From Saccharobesus litoralis (GTDB taxonomy: Bacteria; Pseudomonadota; Gammaproteobacteria; Enterobacterales; Alteromonadaceae): a stretch of DNA of 64,000 nt. Shown here in pieces: positions 19,187 through 29,046 of the stretch. The position numbers and the translations under genes are program-made. The DNA is taken from assembly GCF_003063625.1 (NCBI RefSeq), contig NZ_CP026604.1:310001-374000 (forward strand), given 5' to 3'. The notes below the pieces were generated by a model. The model saw nothing but the letters and a program-made list of their open reading frames with translations, ran no database searches and was not told where the DNA came from. Position 1 is the stretch's first letter. The number at the start of each line of letters is the position of its first letter.

Positions 19187-21047
19187 GTGTGTTACGAGTT
19201 ACCAACAGTACAAGGAAGGCTGGAAGGTAACGCAACTATATAAAACATGATGGTTTGGCCCATCCCATCGGCATTCAGGTGCAGGTGGAAACCACCTTAT
19301 GCGGCATTGGTTAAGAGTCACTGTCGTGAGCGATAAGGGAAAGGCAAACACAATGATTTGTCAGGTGTGAGTTAAAGAGACGAACAGCGTAGGTGTCGAA
19401 ATATTTAACCGTTGCATCCCGAAACCAAGCTACTGGGTGGAGTTTGGGAAGAGCTTAGAGGCAACCTGATTACCAACTAAGCGGGAGCCGGCAAAGAGCT
19501 GACGTGAATTTAACTCGGGGTTTTATATGGAACGTAAGAACCAGTCGTTTTGATGTTAACAGATATCCTCGAATGGAAACCCCATGAGAGCCAAGTCTGA
19601 ATGCAAAGCACTGGGGCGGAGCAATTCGTAGTAGTGATGATGATAGCTGTAATGGTTATCTAGCGAAGGGATTGCCTCGTTTTAAATGAAACTTTCATCA
19701 ACTGCTGCAGCAGGAGGAATGATTGAATTCAGCAAAACCATTTAGTATTTCGAAATGGACAGTTTATGAAGCCTGGTTACGTGTAAGAGCCAACGGTGGA
19801 GCGGCAGGAATTGATGAGCAATCGATGAGTGATTTTGAACAGGACTTGAAGAAGAACCTGTACAAGATATGGAATCGAATGTCATCGGGCAGCTATTTTC
19901 CACCGACGGTGAAGCGTGTCGAAATCCCTAAGGATAAGGGCGTTCGAGTACTAGGCATACCCACGGTATCAGACCGAGTTGCACAGATGGTCGTCAAGAT
20001 GGAGTTGGAGCCTGAATTAGAATCGGTATTCGATAATGATTCTTATGGTTACAGACCTAATCGCAGTGCACATGATGCATTAGCGATAACGCGCCAGCGG
20101 TGTTGGCGATACGACTGGGTGATTGATTTAGATATCAAAGGCTTCTTTGATAACTTGGACTGGGTGTTATTGGGCAAAGCGTTACGCAAACATACCAATA
20201 ACCCATGGGTATTACTCTATATCGAACGTTGGCTTAAAGCGCCAATGGAAACCTCGGATGGTCAGATAATAGAGCGAACGAAAGGAACACCACAAGGAGG
20301 CGTGATAAGCCCATTGCTAGCCAATTTGTTTTTACACTACGCATTCGACAAATGGTTGCGAAGAGAACATCCACATGTTCAATTTGCACGCTATGCGGAT
20401 GATGCAGTGGTTCACTGTCGTAGTGAGCAAGAAGCAAAGGCGTTAAAGCAAGCTATTGAGCAACGCATGTTAGATTGTTGTCTAGAATGTCATCCAGAGA
20501 AAACTAAACTGGTTTACTGCTTTGATGAAGGTAGACAAGAAGCACATGAAGTCATTAGCTTTGATTTTCTTAGTTACTGTTTCAGGCCAAGGTTAGTAAG
20601 GAATCGGTGGGGTCGCATGTTTGTTGGCTTTACACCTGCTATTAGCCCTAAAGCGAAACAGAAAATTAGAGAGAAAGTTAAAGCGCTCAAGCTACATAAG
20701 CAAACGGGGTTAACGATACAAGAGTTGGCGTATAAGCTTAATCCGATGATAAGCGGGTGGATAAATTACTTCAGTCGGTTTTGGAAAACAGCATTAAGGC
20801 CACTTATGTCTTGGATAAACCTTAAATTGTTGAAATGGGCGAAGAAGAAATACAAACGGCTGAAATTCAGTTACCAAAGAGCAAGAAAATGGATGCAAAG
20901 GGTGTGTAATACACAACCGTATCTATTTTCTCATTGGCAATTTGGTTGCAGGCCGTAAATGGTGAAACGAGAGGAGCCGTATGAATTGAGAGGTTCACGT
21001 ACGGATCTGTGAGAGGCTGAGGGGGAAGCTCCCTCGGCCTACTCGAC
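19187..21047 (+). mobile_element. Group II intron
   Basis: The 5' end fits the group II start GTGTG at 19187. The 3' end has a domain V-like hairpin, GAGCCGTATG...CACGTACGGATCT, at about 20973-21008. A domain VI-like stem (GAGGCTGAGGG...CCCTCGGCC) follows, and the AY terminus falls near 21047. The reverse transcriptase gene lies in domain IV. About 535 bases of structured RNA without a gene precede it (19187-19722). Boundaries are read by eye. The 5' flank (about 19150-19175) belongs to a repeat also seen near 54943 and 57402. Confidence 0.8.
19723..20958 (+). CDS. ltrA: Group II intron reverse transcriptase/maturase
   Basis: 411 residues from a TTG start chosen because AGGAGG stands five bases upstream; the nearby ATG at 19719 is in another frame that soon stops. 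RT blocks are complete: GYRPNRSAHDA, DIKGFFDNLDW, GTPQGGVISPLLANL and the active site FARYADDAVVH. The maturase X domain follows (about 300-390, with SGWINYFSRFWK). There is no C-terminal HNH endonuclease domain, so this is an endonuclease-free type that probably primes from a replication fork. The frame is intact. Confidence 0.93.
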   Translation: MNSAKPFSISKWTVYEAWLRVRANGGAAGIDEQSMSDFEQDLKKNLYKIWNRMSSGSYFPPTVKRVEIPKDKGVRVLGIPTVSDRVAQMVVKMELEPELESVFDNDSYGYRPNRSAHDALAITRQRCWRYDWVIDLDIKGFFDNLDWVLLGKALRKHTNNPWVLLYIERWLKAPMETSDGQIIERTKGTPQGGVISPLLANLFLHYAFDKWLRREHPHVQFARYADDAVVHCRSEQEAKALKQAIEQRMLDCCLECHPEKTKLVYCFDEGRQEAHEVISFDFLSYCFRPRLVRNRWGRMFVGFTPAISPKAKQKIREKVKALKLHKQTGLTIQELAYKLNPMISGWINYFSRFWKTALRPLMSWINLKLLKWAKKKYKRLKFSYQRARKWMQRVCNTQPYLFSHWQFGCRP

Positions 21048-21247
21048 CGAAAATCGGTAGATTATTACCTTATTCAAAGATATTAAACGAACTATGGCTT
21101 ATCACTTTCATAACGCTTAATAATTACAAACAAACTATGAAAATGGTGGTTAAATGATGACTTTTTAAGAGGTTAAGGGATAGCAAAGTTGCAGATAATC
21201 AGCAAGATTGAACAGTATAGAAATGAAGTAAATTGAAGTTAAAGTAA

Positions 21248-21273
21248 GACAGGCTAGCTAAGCTAGCCTATCT
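21248..21273 (-). terminator. Terminator-like hairpin after the cold-shock gene
   Basis: AGGCTAGC and GCTAGCCT arms form a tight stem just past the stop of the cold-shock gene. The T run on the minus strand is weak. Confidence 0.55.
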
Positions 21274-21280
21274 TTAAATC

Positions 21281-21490
21281 TTATAAAGCAGTGATGTTTT
21301 CTGCTTGCGGGCCTTTTTGGCCTTGAGTAACAGTAAACTCAACTTGCTGACCTTCAGCTAGAGTTTTGAAACCGTTACCAGAAATAGCGCTGAAATGAGC
21401 GAAAACGTCTGGACCTGATTCTTGTTGAATAAAACCAAAACCTTTAGTTTCATTAAACCATTTAACGGTACCTTTAACGCGATCTGACAT
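21281..21490 (-). CDS. Cold-shock protein, CspA family
   Basis: 69 residues, a single cold-shock domain. RNP1 is KGFGFI and RNP2 is VFAHFSAI; the start [17 protein letters not shown] is standard. It binds single-stranded RNA/DNA as an RNA chaperone. GGAAA stands before the ATG, and the upstream 230 bases (21491-21722) have no gene and could give the long structured leader common in cold-induced csp genes. Which paralogue it is cannot be said. Confidence 0.95.
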   Translation of the reverse strand: MSDRVKGTVKWFNETKGFGFIQQESGPDVFAHFSAISGNGFKTLAEGQQVEFTVTQGQKGPQAENITAL

Positions 21491-21722
21491 AGTGATGTTT
21501 CCAAAAAAATAAAATTGTTACTAATCCGCTGTAATAAGTTACAAGCTTTTAAAGCGGTGTTGATAGCTAAAAAAACAAATTAGTGTTTAATACAGCAGGA
21601 CGGAGTTACTACGAAGAAAACAGCGAAATGGAGTAATAAAGCTAAAATTTCCTAGCCGATGTTTATCTTACGCCCGTTCTTTACGAATTACTAGCGCTTA
21701 TGTTAGATAAGTCAGAGTTTTT

Positions 21723-22490
21723 TTAATTTTTTTGCTGTAACGTCAGCATCTCGTGCGCAAAACGCCGGCCAATCGTCTCTACACTGGCAAAATCAAAATG
21801 TAATTTATCTGGCGCATGAAGATCATGAGTGCTGACAACGCCTGTATTTTCAACCCAATTAGGCAGTTGTGCTATTTGCTGGTTAATCGCTGGCATTTGA
21901 TACACTTGTGCTGCAACAAAAGGTATATGGGGTAATGCTAAGTCTTGGCGTAATCGGCCAACTAAATCGCTCAGTTTTTCTAAGTAGCCTTTGGGTTGCT
22001 TGACATCAGATTCACCTTGCAACCACAAAATACCCTTTAAGGTGCCATATCGTGTAGCCAATTTTGCCCGAGCGATTGCATCTTTATAATATTGACAATC
22101 ATCACACCATTGCTCGATTTTTGTTCCGCCACGCGCATTCACCACTAAGCCAATTTTGTTAGCCGTTTGATTGTGTAGCATAGTTCGAGCAAAACTTAAT
22201 CCTGGCCCTGCTTTTTGCATACTGACTTTTTTACGAATAGTCGAATATAAGTTTAACGGATGCTGCGCAGGTATCATTTGCCCCTCGCCATTTAACACAA
22301 AAGCTTTGGCTGCAACTAAGTGCTGATCTTCCGTTAAAGGCGGTTCTGCTGGTATAGGCGCCCTGCCCGCCATATTCGATTGGCCAATCAACAAATAAAT
22401 ATCCATATTTTTCTGCTTGTCTGCGTTATCGGGTAAATAACTACAAGATTGCAACAACCATACTGTTGCTATAAGTAAGAGTTTTTTCAT
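21723..22490 (-). CDS. SGNH/CE6-type carbohydrate esterase lipoprotein
   Basis: 255 residues. A lipoprotein signal ends in LQSC with Cys16. The sialate O-acetylesterase (SASA/DUF303) fold is marked by YLLIGQSNMAGR with nucleophile Ser38, then VNARGGTKIEQW, LWLQGESD and the C-terminal DKLHFDFAS with the His. Family members remove acetyl groups from sugars or polysaccharides. It is last in the run of minus-strand genes of the PSD1/DUF1501 locus, 19 bases after the cytochrome b gene. That links the redox genes to carbohydrate handling. Confidence 0.85.
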   Translation of the reverse strand: MKKLLLIATVWLLQSCSYLPDNADKQKNMDIYLLIGQSNMAGRAPIPAEPPLTEDQHLVAAKAFVLNGEGQMIPAQHPLNLYSTIRKKVSMQKAGPGLSFARTMLHNQTANKIGLVVNARGGTKIEQWCDDCQYYKDAIARAKLATRYGTLKGILWLQGESDVKQPKGYLEKLSDLVGRLRQDLALPHIPFVAAQVYQMPAINQQIAQLPNWVENTGVVSTHDLHAPDKLHFDFASVETIGRRFAHEMLTLQQKN

Positions 22491-22509
22491 TGTTTTATAT
22501 TTTTCTTAG

Positions 22510-23172
22510 CTAAAATATTAAATAAATGGCTAACGCTATGACTAACCCCAAACTGATTGCCCAAGTAAGGCTTACAAATTTAAGCGCTTCTGGATTATTG
22601 GTTATGCTATGCGTGGTTTTGTTTTTTGGTTTTCTTCCGGTCAACATGGCTTTAATCAAGTTATCCTTTTTCACTAGTACATAAAAAAACACCGCAACCA
22701 AATGCAACCAAATAGCCGCTAAAATCAAGTTAAAATTAATAGCATGCCACTGCGTTAATTGATCAGAAAAGGCTTTACTCACATTGTCTGCCAAAGCGCC
22801 ACTAAAACCTAAATCGTTATTGGCATACAAGCCAGTTACCACTTGAAACAATAAAATGCCTAATAAGCCAATAACCATCCACCCACCAGACGGATTATGG
22901 CCAGTATAATGTTGAGATTGGTTATTCAACGAGGCGCTTAAGTATTGAATCGCCGTTGTTGGGCGTGTCATAAAATGACTAAATCGCGCTGTTGTAGAAC
23001 CAACAAAACCCCAAATTAGCCGAAATACAATTAAGCCCAACAAGGTAAAACCAAATATCTCGTGCGCTAAGATCCAGCGGTTTTCTATTGTGATCCATGC
23101 CCCTAAAATACAAACAACCAATAACCAATGAAATAACCGCGTGGCACCATCCCACACTTTAATTGAACTCAT
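22510..23172 (-). CDS. Cytochrome b561-type membrane protein
   Basis: About 220 residues with four main membrane helices of the bacterial cytochrome b561 / hydrogenase b-type family (VWDGATRLFHWLLV, HEIFGFTLLGLIVFRLIWG, then W-H-A and W-L-H motifs). Histidines near the start of helices 1, 2 and 4 are candidate heme ligands. I take the ATG at 23172, which has GGAG at good spacing, over an upstream TTG at 23190. It presumably exchanges electrons between the quinone pool and the cytochrome c encoded just upstream, from which it is separated by 14 bases. Confidence 0.82.
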   Translation of the reverse strand: MSSIKVWDGATRLFHWLLVVCILGAWITIENRWILAHEIFGFTLLGLIVFRLIWGFVGSTTARFSHFMTRPTTAIQYLSASLNNQSQHYTGHNPSGGWMVIGLLGILLFQVVTGLYANNDLGFSGALADNVSKAFSDQLTQWHAINFNLILAAIWLHLVAVFFYVLVKKDNLIKAMLTGRKPKNKTTHSITNNPEALKFVSLTWAISLGLVIALAIYLIF

Positions 23173-23186
23173 GATGCTAGCTCCAC

Positions 23187-24128
23187 TCAAAACATTAACT
23201 CCGCAATAACTGTCACTTTAATACCGGCTTTTTGTAATTTCTTTTGAATATCTGTTGAAGTTGCACCACTAGACACAATTAATTTTTGTAGGTGTGGCAA
23301 TAACAAAAATTGCTCAATTGCCTTTGCGCTTAACCCTGTATTCGCAACATTAAGTGTATTTAAATTTTGCATGGCTAAAATAATCTCGACCGATTGTTCA
23401 CTCACTAATGAGCCAGCAATATTTAAGCGCTTCATATCCTTAACAACAGGCGATAAATCTCGTAATGTTTGATCATTAATCGCCTGTGCTTGGCCATGTG
23501 TTTCAAACTCTAAATAATGCGACGTTCGTGCAATATATTGCAATTGCCCGCTATATTGCTGCATAAGAGCTTTAACGTGCGCGGCGTTTTTCTGCCTAGC
23601 TTGTTGGATCGCAGCGAAATCAACCTCAGCAAACTTAATTAGTTTAGGTTGACTTGGCGCGTCGGGAAAATCGGCTGCCGTTAATACGCCGGATGCCCCC
23701 TGTTCAAGCCACATTTTCATCACGCGCATTTCATCTGGCGTTTGCCTTTCTCGACCATAAGGTGGCATGGCTAATCTATCTTGCGAGGGTAATGCCATGC
23801 GTTGATATAACAAACTTTGCTCGCCCCCTGTTAACATATCGCCGGTTTTACCGCCAAATACCGTATGGCGAAAACTGTCTACCCGTAAATCACCTTTGGC
23901 TTTATTTTCACCATGGCAGGCAACACAATATTTATTAAAAATAAGGGCTACGCGTTGTTGATAAAAAGAGTGTTCTGTTGCTTGCAGTTTTTCCGATATA
24001 CCTAGGCGTTCGCGAATAATTTGTTTTAGTTGGGCATCTTGCCAAATAAGGCTAACAATAATGGCCAATGTCATTAAGCCAACGCACACAAAATAACGTT
24101 TAGCACTAAGGGGGTTTGGATTTTTCAA
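23187..24128 (-). CDS. Membrane-anchored cytochrome c, planctomycete type, with LRR-like tail
   Basis: 313 residues. One N-terminal membrane helix (about 12-30) anchors a periplasmic PSCyt1-type domain with the single heme site Cys68-Val-Ala-Cys-His72 and a possible distal Met in LAMPPYGRER. The C-terminal half (about 215-313) has regular leucine-rich repeat spacing, for example MKRLNIAGSLVSEQSVEIILAM, as seen in planctomycete cytochrome/LRR proteins. It sits directly upstream of the cytochrome b561 gene in the same operon, so a b-to-c electron path is likely. Confidence 0.82.
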   Translation of the reverse strand: MKNPNPLSAKRYFVCVGLMTLAIIVSLIWQDAQLKQIIRERLGISEKLQATEHSFYQQRVALIFNKYCVACHGENKAKGDLRVDSFRHTVFGGKTGDMLTGGEQSLLYQRMALPSQDRLAMPPYGRERQTPDEMRVMKMWLEQGASGVLTAADFPDAPSQPKLIKFAEVDFAAIQQARQKNAAHVKALMQQYSGQLQYIARTSHYLEFETHGQAQAINDQTLRDLSPVVKDMKRLNIAGSLVSEQSVEIILAMQNLNTLNVANTGLSAKAIEQFLLLPHLQKLIVSSGATSTDIQKKLQKAGIKVTVIAELMF

Positions 24129-24336
24129 AATACGCTCTCTACCGCAACAATTTTTGTGTTGATTTGTAACTATTCAGTATTTCTAACTCTAACAGCGGAC
24201 TTGTAACCATTTATCATTCACAACATGGCGTCTTGCTCTTTTAGGCAAAACGGCTGGCAGGCTCTGCAAGCATAAATGCTCGCCCGCAAAACTTGATATT
24301 TGATAACGCCGAGTCATTACCTTGCTTAACCATTAA
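24129..24336. repeat. Intergenic gap with a dispersed repeat copy
   Basis: No gene. Positions 24258-24284 carry the dispersed sequence CAGGCTCTGCAAGCAT followed by AAATGCTCGCC, also found at 17473 and 57573. The gap could separate the upstream DUF1501/PSD1 transcript from the cytochrome genes. Confidence 0.6.
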
Positions 24337-25857
24337 CTATGCTAAAATTTGCGAAACGATGCGGGCGTCATGCACCCCAGTTAACCGCTGGTTCAGTCCC
24401 TGATATGGAAAAGTGAAGGTTTTATGATTAAACCCTAGCAAATATAAAATAGTGGCATGTAAATCATGAATGCTAACCGGGTCTTTCACTATGTCATATC
24501 CCAAATCATCAGTTTCACCATGTGTCATACCACCTTTTATGCCGCCACCCGCTAACCACATGGTGTAAGCATTGGGGTGATGATCACGCCCTGCAAACAT
24601 ATTGTCGCGCCCACCGCGATTTTCTTGCATAGGCGTTCGTCCAAACTCTCCACCCCAAATCACCAAGGTGTCATCTAACATGCCTCGTTCTTTTAGATCA
24701 GATAGCAACGCCGCTATGGGTCGGTCTATGTCTTTACATTTTTTAGCTAAGCCATGCGACACATTTTCTCTGTCATTAGTGCCATGTCCGTCCCAATCCC
24801 AATCAAATAATTGAATAAATCGCACCCCACTTTCCGCCAAACGTCTCGCGACTAAAGCGTTATTAGCAAAACTTTTAACACCTAGCTTGGCGCCATATTT
24901 TTCGCGAGTAGCCTCGCTTTCTAACCCAATGTTGAAAGCATCAGAGGCTTCTATTTGCATACGATACGCCATTTCATATTGGGCAATGCGCGTTAAGGTT
25001 TCTGGATTACCCATCTCGGCATAATTTTGCTGATTAAGCTCGGCCAAGGCGTCTAAAACCCGACGGCGCAACGGGCGACTAACCCCTTCGGGATTACTTA
25101 AATACAATACCGGATCACCTTGCGAGCGACATTTAACCCCTTGATAAGCGCTCGGTAAATAACCCGAACCCCACAATGGTTTGCCACCATCTGGTGAACG
25201 CGATCCCGAAATTAATGAAACAAAACCCGGTAAGTTTTGATTCATGGTGCCTAAACCGTAAGTAGTCCACGCGCCAAGAGAGGGCTGGCCTGGTCTTGCG
25301 TTACCCGTTAGGGCTAAAATTTGCGCCGGAGCATGATTAAATTGATCCGTATGCATGGATTTAATAAAACACATATCATCAATATGTTTTTCAAGATGAG
25401 GAAATCGATCAGATATCCATTTGCCACTCTGCCCCGCTTGGTGGTACGGAAACTGTGAACCCAATAACTTAGGTACGCCCGATATAAAAGCAAAGCGTTT
25501 ACCTTTTAAAAATTCCTCTGGGCATAACTTACCACTGTATTTTTGCAATTCAGGTTTATGTTCAAATAGCTCCAATTGGCTTGGAGCCCCTGCCATATGC
25601 ATATAAATTACTCGTTTAGCTTTAGCCGGGTATGGCGGCGCTAAGGGGGTTAACGGTTGACCTAATGGACGTGAATAATCAAATGGGTTGGTTGCTGCAT
25701 TGGCTTGTTGTGCCAACACAGTAGACAGGAAAGTACCGCCTAACATAGCACCACTTTGTTTTAAAAACTCTCGCCGAGTATGAGTTCGCAATGTTTCTAT
25801 TTGTAAGGCGTCTAATTCCGCTTGGCTGGCAAACTGTTTATTAAAACGATTTTTCAT
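24337..25857 (-). CDS. DUF1501 protein, Tat-exported
   Basis: About 506 residues from the ATG at 25857; a longer frame to 25932 would bury the leader and lacks a ribosome site. The Tat motif is RREFLKQSG at about residues 30-38 of the chosen form, with cleavage after QQANA. DUF1501 proteins belong to the alkaline phosphatase/sulfatase superfamily. Visible family stretches are RVIYMHMAGAPSQLELFEHKP, SMHTDQFNHAPAQI, LVIWGGEFGRTPMQE and GRDHHPNAYTMWLAGGGIKGG, with likely metal-binding Asp and His residues. No sulfatase Cys/Ser-x-Pro-x-Arg motif is present. It is encoded 20 bases after the PSD1 gene, the usual pairing in planctomycetes. No biochemical function is known to me. Confidence 0.88.
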   Translation of the reverse strand: MKNRFNKQFASQAELDALQIETLRTHTRREFLKQSGAMLGGTFLSTVLAQQANAATNPFDYSRPLGQPLTPLAPPYPAKAKRVIYMHMAGAPSQLELFEHKPELQKYSGKLCPEEFLKGKRFAFISGVPKLLGSQFPYHQAGQSGKWISDRFPHLEKHIDDMCFIKSMHTDQFNHAPAQILALTGNARPGQPSLGAWTTYGLGTMNQNLPGFVSLISGSRSPDGGKPLWGSGYLPSAYQGVKCRSQGDPVLYLSNPEGVSRPLRRRVLDALAELNQQNYAEMGNPETLTRIAQYEMAYRMQIEASDAFNIGLESEATREKYGAKLGVKSFANNALVARRLAESGVRFIQLFDWDWDGHGTNDRENVSHGLAKKCKDIDRPIAALLSDLKERGMLDDTLVIWGGEFGRTPMQENRGGRDNMFAGRDHHPNAYTMWLAGGGIKGGMTHGETDDLGYDIVKDPVSIHDLHATILYLLGFNHKTFTFPYQGLNQRLTGVHDARIVSQILA

Positions 25858-25877
25858 AATGACTATAACCTCAGTTT

Positions 25878-28800
25878 TTAGCGAGTTAGCGCAATATCTA
25901 GGTTTAACAATACCGAAGCGATGGCTGTCCAACTAGCCAGATCGTTACCTGTCCCCACTTCTTGCTCAGCTAATGTTAGGGTGTGTTTAAGCGTTTTCAT
26001 TTCAGCTTGGTTAGCGTTTCGACTTAGCAGGCGTTTAAAACCTAAATTAATCGCTATCTCAACACGACCATTAGTAGTAGCTGGCATGTTATTGGCTGTC
26101 TCTTTATTAGTCTCTGTATTAGTTGCTATATTAGTCGCTAATCCGCCGTTGTATTGATTTAACATGAGTTTAGCTAGCGCCTGTGCAGCTTCGTGATAAA
26201 CCGGATCGTTAAGTGTAACTAATGCTTGTAAAGGCGTATTGGTTGGTATTCGACGTGCATGGCTTAATTCACGAGATTCCATATCAAAGGTTTCAAAACT
26301 CGGATAGTAATATTGCCGTTTAATAAAGGTGTATACCGCACGTCGATACCTGTCTTCGCCGTGGGCATTTTTCCAATCTTTAATGGTGACACCTTTTCGC
26401 CCCCATATATTGTCGGGTTGAGGGGGCATAACACCCTTACCACCCATTTTGCGATTCATTAAGCCGCTAGCTAACAAGGCTTGATCGCGCACCATTTCCG
26501 CAGTTAATCTTTGTTGTGGGCCCCTAGCTAACCACGTATTGGTTGGATCTTGCTCGCCCAGTTGTGAGGTTATCTTAGCGCTTTGTTGATAAGTATGACT
26601 GGTTACGATTAATTTCAGTAACGCCTTAATGTCCCATTGCATATCATTTTGCAAGGTTAACGCCAACCAATCTAACAATTCAGGGTGAGAAGGTGGTTCA
26701 CCTATACTGCCAAAATCTTCGAGTGTCGAAACAATGCCTCGACCAAATAATGCATGCCAAAAACGGTTAACCGCCACTCGTGCGGTTAACGGCTGCTCAG
26801 GTTTAAAAAACCAATTAGCCATTGCCAAACGATCACGCTTTTTAGCATCAAACACAGGAAATAGCTTTGGTGTATCAGGCGCTAATAGTTCACCCTCTTT
26901 AGCCAAAAAATTACCACGGCCAAATAATGCGGTTCCCCTTTGATCCCAAGCGTCTTGTTCATACAGGACAGGCATATTTATTGTGCTTATTTGCGCCAGC
27001 TGCTTACTGAGTTCAACATAACGGGTAATCTTTGCAACGCGTTGTTCATCTTTAGCGACGGACGACCATATTTTGTCATCGGTTGTGGCTATGCTTAAAC
27101 GTCGTACTTTTTGATTTAGGCGATAGGCATCAATACGTAAATATTCACCGGCTTGTAAGGCAATAGGCTCAGCTAAAACGGCCACTGACCAACGAGGGTT
27201 AAATAAATGCGGCGCTTGCAAAGCTAAAGCTGAACTCATGTTATCGTTTTTATTTAACGGCCGACTAATATCACCATGTTGTTTAATACGCGCAGCATAG
27301 ACTTGATTTAGCTTAGGCAGTTGCTCTGCCAATACTTGACTATTTCCAACAATAACACTCGAAAAATCTAATGCTTGTTCAGAACCGTCCGCTTTTACAT
27401 GCCAAACTTTGGCTTGGCTTAATTTATATCCGACTTCAGGTGTATGCGGCGATGTATTAGGGTTTAAACCTTGCACCATAAAACGCAGTGCCGTTATCGT
27501 TGCCGGTGGCTTTTGGCTAGGGTTAATGGTTGTAACGGTTTTAAGATTATAAATAGCCGAGGCGGCTAACGCTTCACTAGTTTCGTACACTTCGCCGTCT
27601 TTTAAGGCTAAATCAACCAAAGGTTTATCGGCTAATTGTTGGATAACCTTGTTTAAGTTTTCAACTTGTTCTAGGGTGTTCTTGTACTTCCAAGTGCTTT
27701 TATCTTCTATTTTATCTGCTTTGTTTTGCAGATAATCTCGGTTTAATTTAACGGCAGCTAATTCATCAATTTTACCTTCAGCTATGTCTAGCAATTGCCA
27801 ATTTACTGCTTGATAAACCTCATAACCTTGTTTGGCAATTTGCTGTTTAAGCGCTAGCATTTCCTCTTGTAATTGAAACGCTGTCGTTCTTAATTCAGGA
27901 TTGCTGGCGTACTTTAAATGCGGTGTATCATTAACCTTATCTGCATCTAACGTGGTATTGAGAAAACTGTAAAATTTATAATATTCATCATGGTTGATCG
28001 GATCATAAGGATGAGCATGACATTGCACACAGTTCATGGTAATTCCGTTTAACACCGACCAAGTGGTCGCGGTACGATCCATTACAGACACAACGCGAAA
28101 CTCTTCATCATCAGTTCCACCTTCGTCATTGGCCGGTGTTTGGCGATGAAATGCAGTAGCGACTAAGTTATCTACACTACGATTAGGTAATAAATCGCCC
28201 GCAAGCTGCTCAATAATAAAATCTTTATAGGATTTATTGTCATTAAAGGCCTTTATCACCCAATCGCGGTACGGCCAAGTGGCTCTATATTTGTCCCATG
28301 TGTAACCTTTAGTATCGGCATATCGCGCTAAATCGAGCCACAAACTTGCCCAACGCTCACCAAATCGAGGAGAGGCTAATAAACTATCAACATACTTATC
28401 ATAGGCAGTTGATGACTCATCATTAACAAAGTGTTCTATTTGTTCTAGCGTTGGTGGCAAGCCAGTTAAATCTAATGTCACACGGCGCAATAAACTGGCT
28501 TTATCCGCTTTAGGTGAAGGTTTTAACCCCTTGTCGAATAACTTAGCTTGAATAAATTGATCGATCTCATTATTGACCAAACTATTATCTGGCAATGTCG
28601 GCGCTTGATATTTAATTGGCTTTTCAAACGCCCAGTGTTCTTGCCAATGAGCCCCTTCAGCGATCCATTGGCGCAACATAGCAATTTCTTGCGGTTTTAA
28701 CGGCGGGGCTTTATACGGCATACGTAAATTAGGATCAGTTGACTCGACCCGTTCAATTAAGCCAGATGCGTCAGGATCACCTGGTACAACCGTGAGTCGC

Positions 28801-29033
28801 CCTGAATGGCCTCTAGCTAGCACGTCTTCGTGACTAATAAATGAAACGCCAGATTGCTTACCAACTCCACCATGGCACCCCGTACAATTTTTGTTCAGTA
28901 TAGGCCGAATATCTCGATTAAAAACTATGCGGTTTTCATCATCTGGCAAAAGTTTTAATTTGGGATCCTGGTTAAAGCAAGCGCTTAATAATAAAGAGCA
29001 TGCAATAACGACAATTGATACAACTAAACGCAT
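25878..29033 (-). CDS. PSD1 / DUF1549-DUF1553 di-heme lipoprotein
   Basis: 1051 residues. The lipobox is LSAC with Cys19. A planctomycete-type cytochrome domain follows with Cys50-Thr-Gly-Cys-His54. DUF1549 spans about 155-365, starting IDQFIQAKL, with DLTGLPPT, RWASLWLDLARYADTKGY and a second heme site Cys335-Val-Gln-Cys-His339 inside CHAHPYDPI. A discoidin- or concanavalin-like insert lies around 490-650. DUF1553 spans about 740-1000 (RVAVNRFWHALFGRGIVST, ARGPQQRLTAEMVRDQALLASGL). Two covalent hemes on a periplasmic or surface lipoprotein argue for a redox enzyme. The neighbours supply a cytochrome c, a cytochrome b and a DUF1501 partner. The substrate is unknown. Confidence 0.88.
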   Translation of the reverse strand: MRLVVSIVVIACSLLLSACFNQDPKLKLLPDDENRIVFNRDIRPILNKNCTGCHGGVGKQSGVSFISHEDVLARGHSGRLTVVPGDPDASGLIERVESTDPNLRMPYKAPPLKPQEIAMLRQWIAEGAHWQEHWAFEKPIKYQAPTLPDNSLVNNEIDQFIQAKLFDKGLKPSPKADKASLLRRVTLDLTGLPPTLEQIEHFVNDESSTAYDKYVDSLLASPRFGERWASLWLDLARYADTKGYTWDKYRATWPYRDWVIKAFNDNKSYKDFIIEQLAGDLLPNRSVDNLVATAFHRQTPANDEGGTDDEEFRVVSVMDRTATTWSVLNGITMNCVQCHAHPYDPINHDEYYKFYSFLNTTLDADKVNDTPHLKYASNPELRTTAFQLQEEMLALKQQIAKQGYEVYQAVNWQLLDIAEGKIDELAAVKLNRDYLQNKADKIEDKSTWKYKNTLEQVENLNKVIQQLADKPLVDLALKDGEVYETSEALAASAIYNLKTVTTINPSQKPPATITALRFMVQGLNPNTSPHTPEVGYKLSQAKVWHVKADGSEQALDFSSVIVGNSQVLAEQLPKLNQVYAARIKQHGDISRPLNKNDNMSSALALQAPHLFNPRWSVAVLAEPIALQAGEYLRIDAYRLNQKVRRLSIATTDDKIWSSVAKDEQRVAKITRYVELSKQLAQISTINMPVLYEQDAWDQRGTALFGRGNFLAKEGELLAPDTPKLFPVFDAKKRDRLAMANWFFKPEQPLTARVAVNRFWHALFGRGIVSTLEDFGSIGEPPSHPELLDWLALTLQNDMQWDIKALLKLIVTSHTYQQSAKITSQLGEQDPTNTWLARGPQQRLTAEMVRDQALLASGLMNRKMGGKGVMPPQPDNIWGRKGVTIKDWKNAHGEDRYRRAVYTFIKRQYYYPSFETFDMESRELSHARRIPTNTPLQALVTLNDPVYHEAAQALAKLMLNQYNGGLATNIATNTETNKETANNMPATTNGRVEIAINLGFKRLLSRNANQAEMKTLKHTLTLAEQEVGTGNDLASWTAIASVLLNLDIALTR

Positions 29034-29046
29034 AACGACTAACCTA

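Noticed and set aside
19719-19743. ATG at 19719 as start of the intron reverse transcriptase
   Set aside because: It is in another frame and stops after eight codons; the TTG at 19723 is in the correct frame with a good ribosome site.
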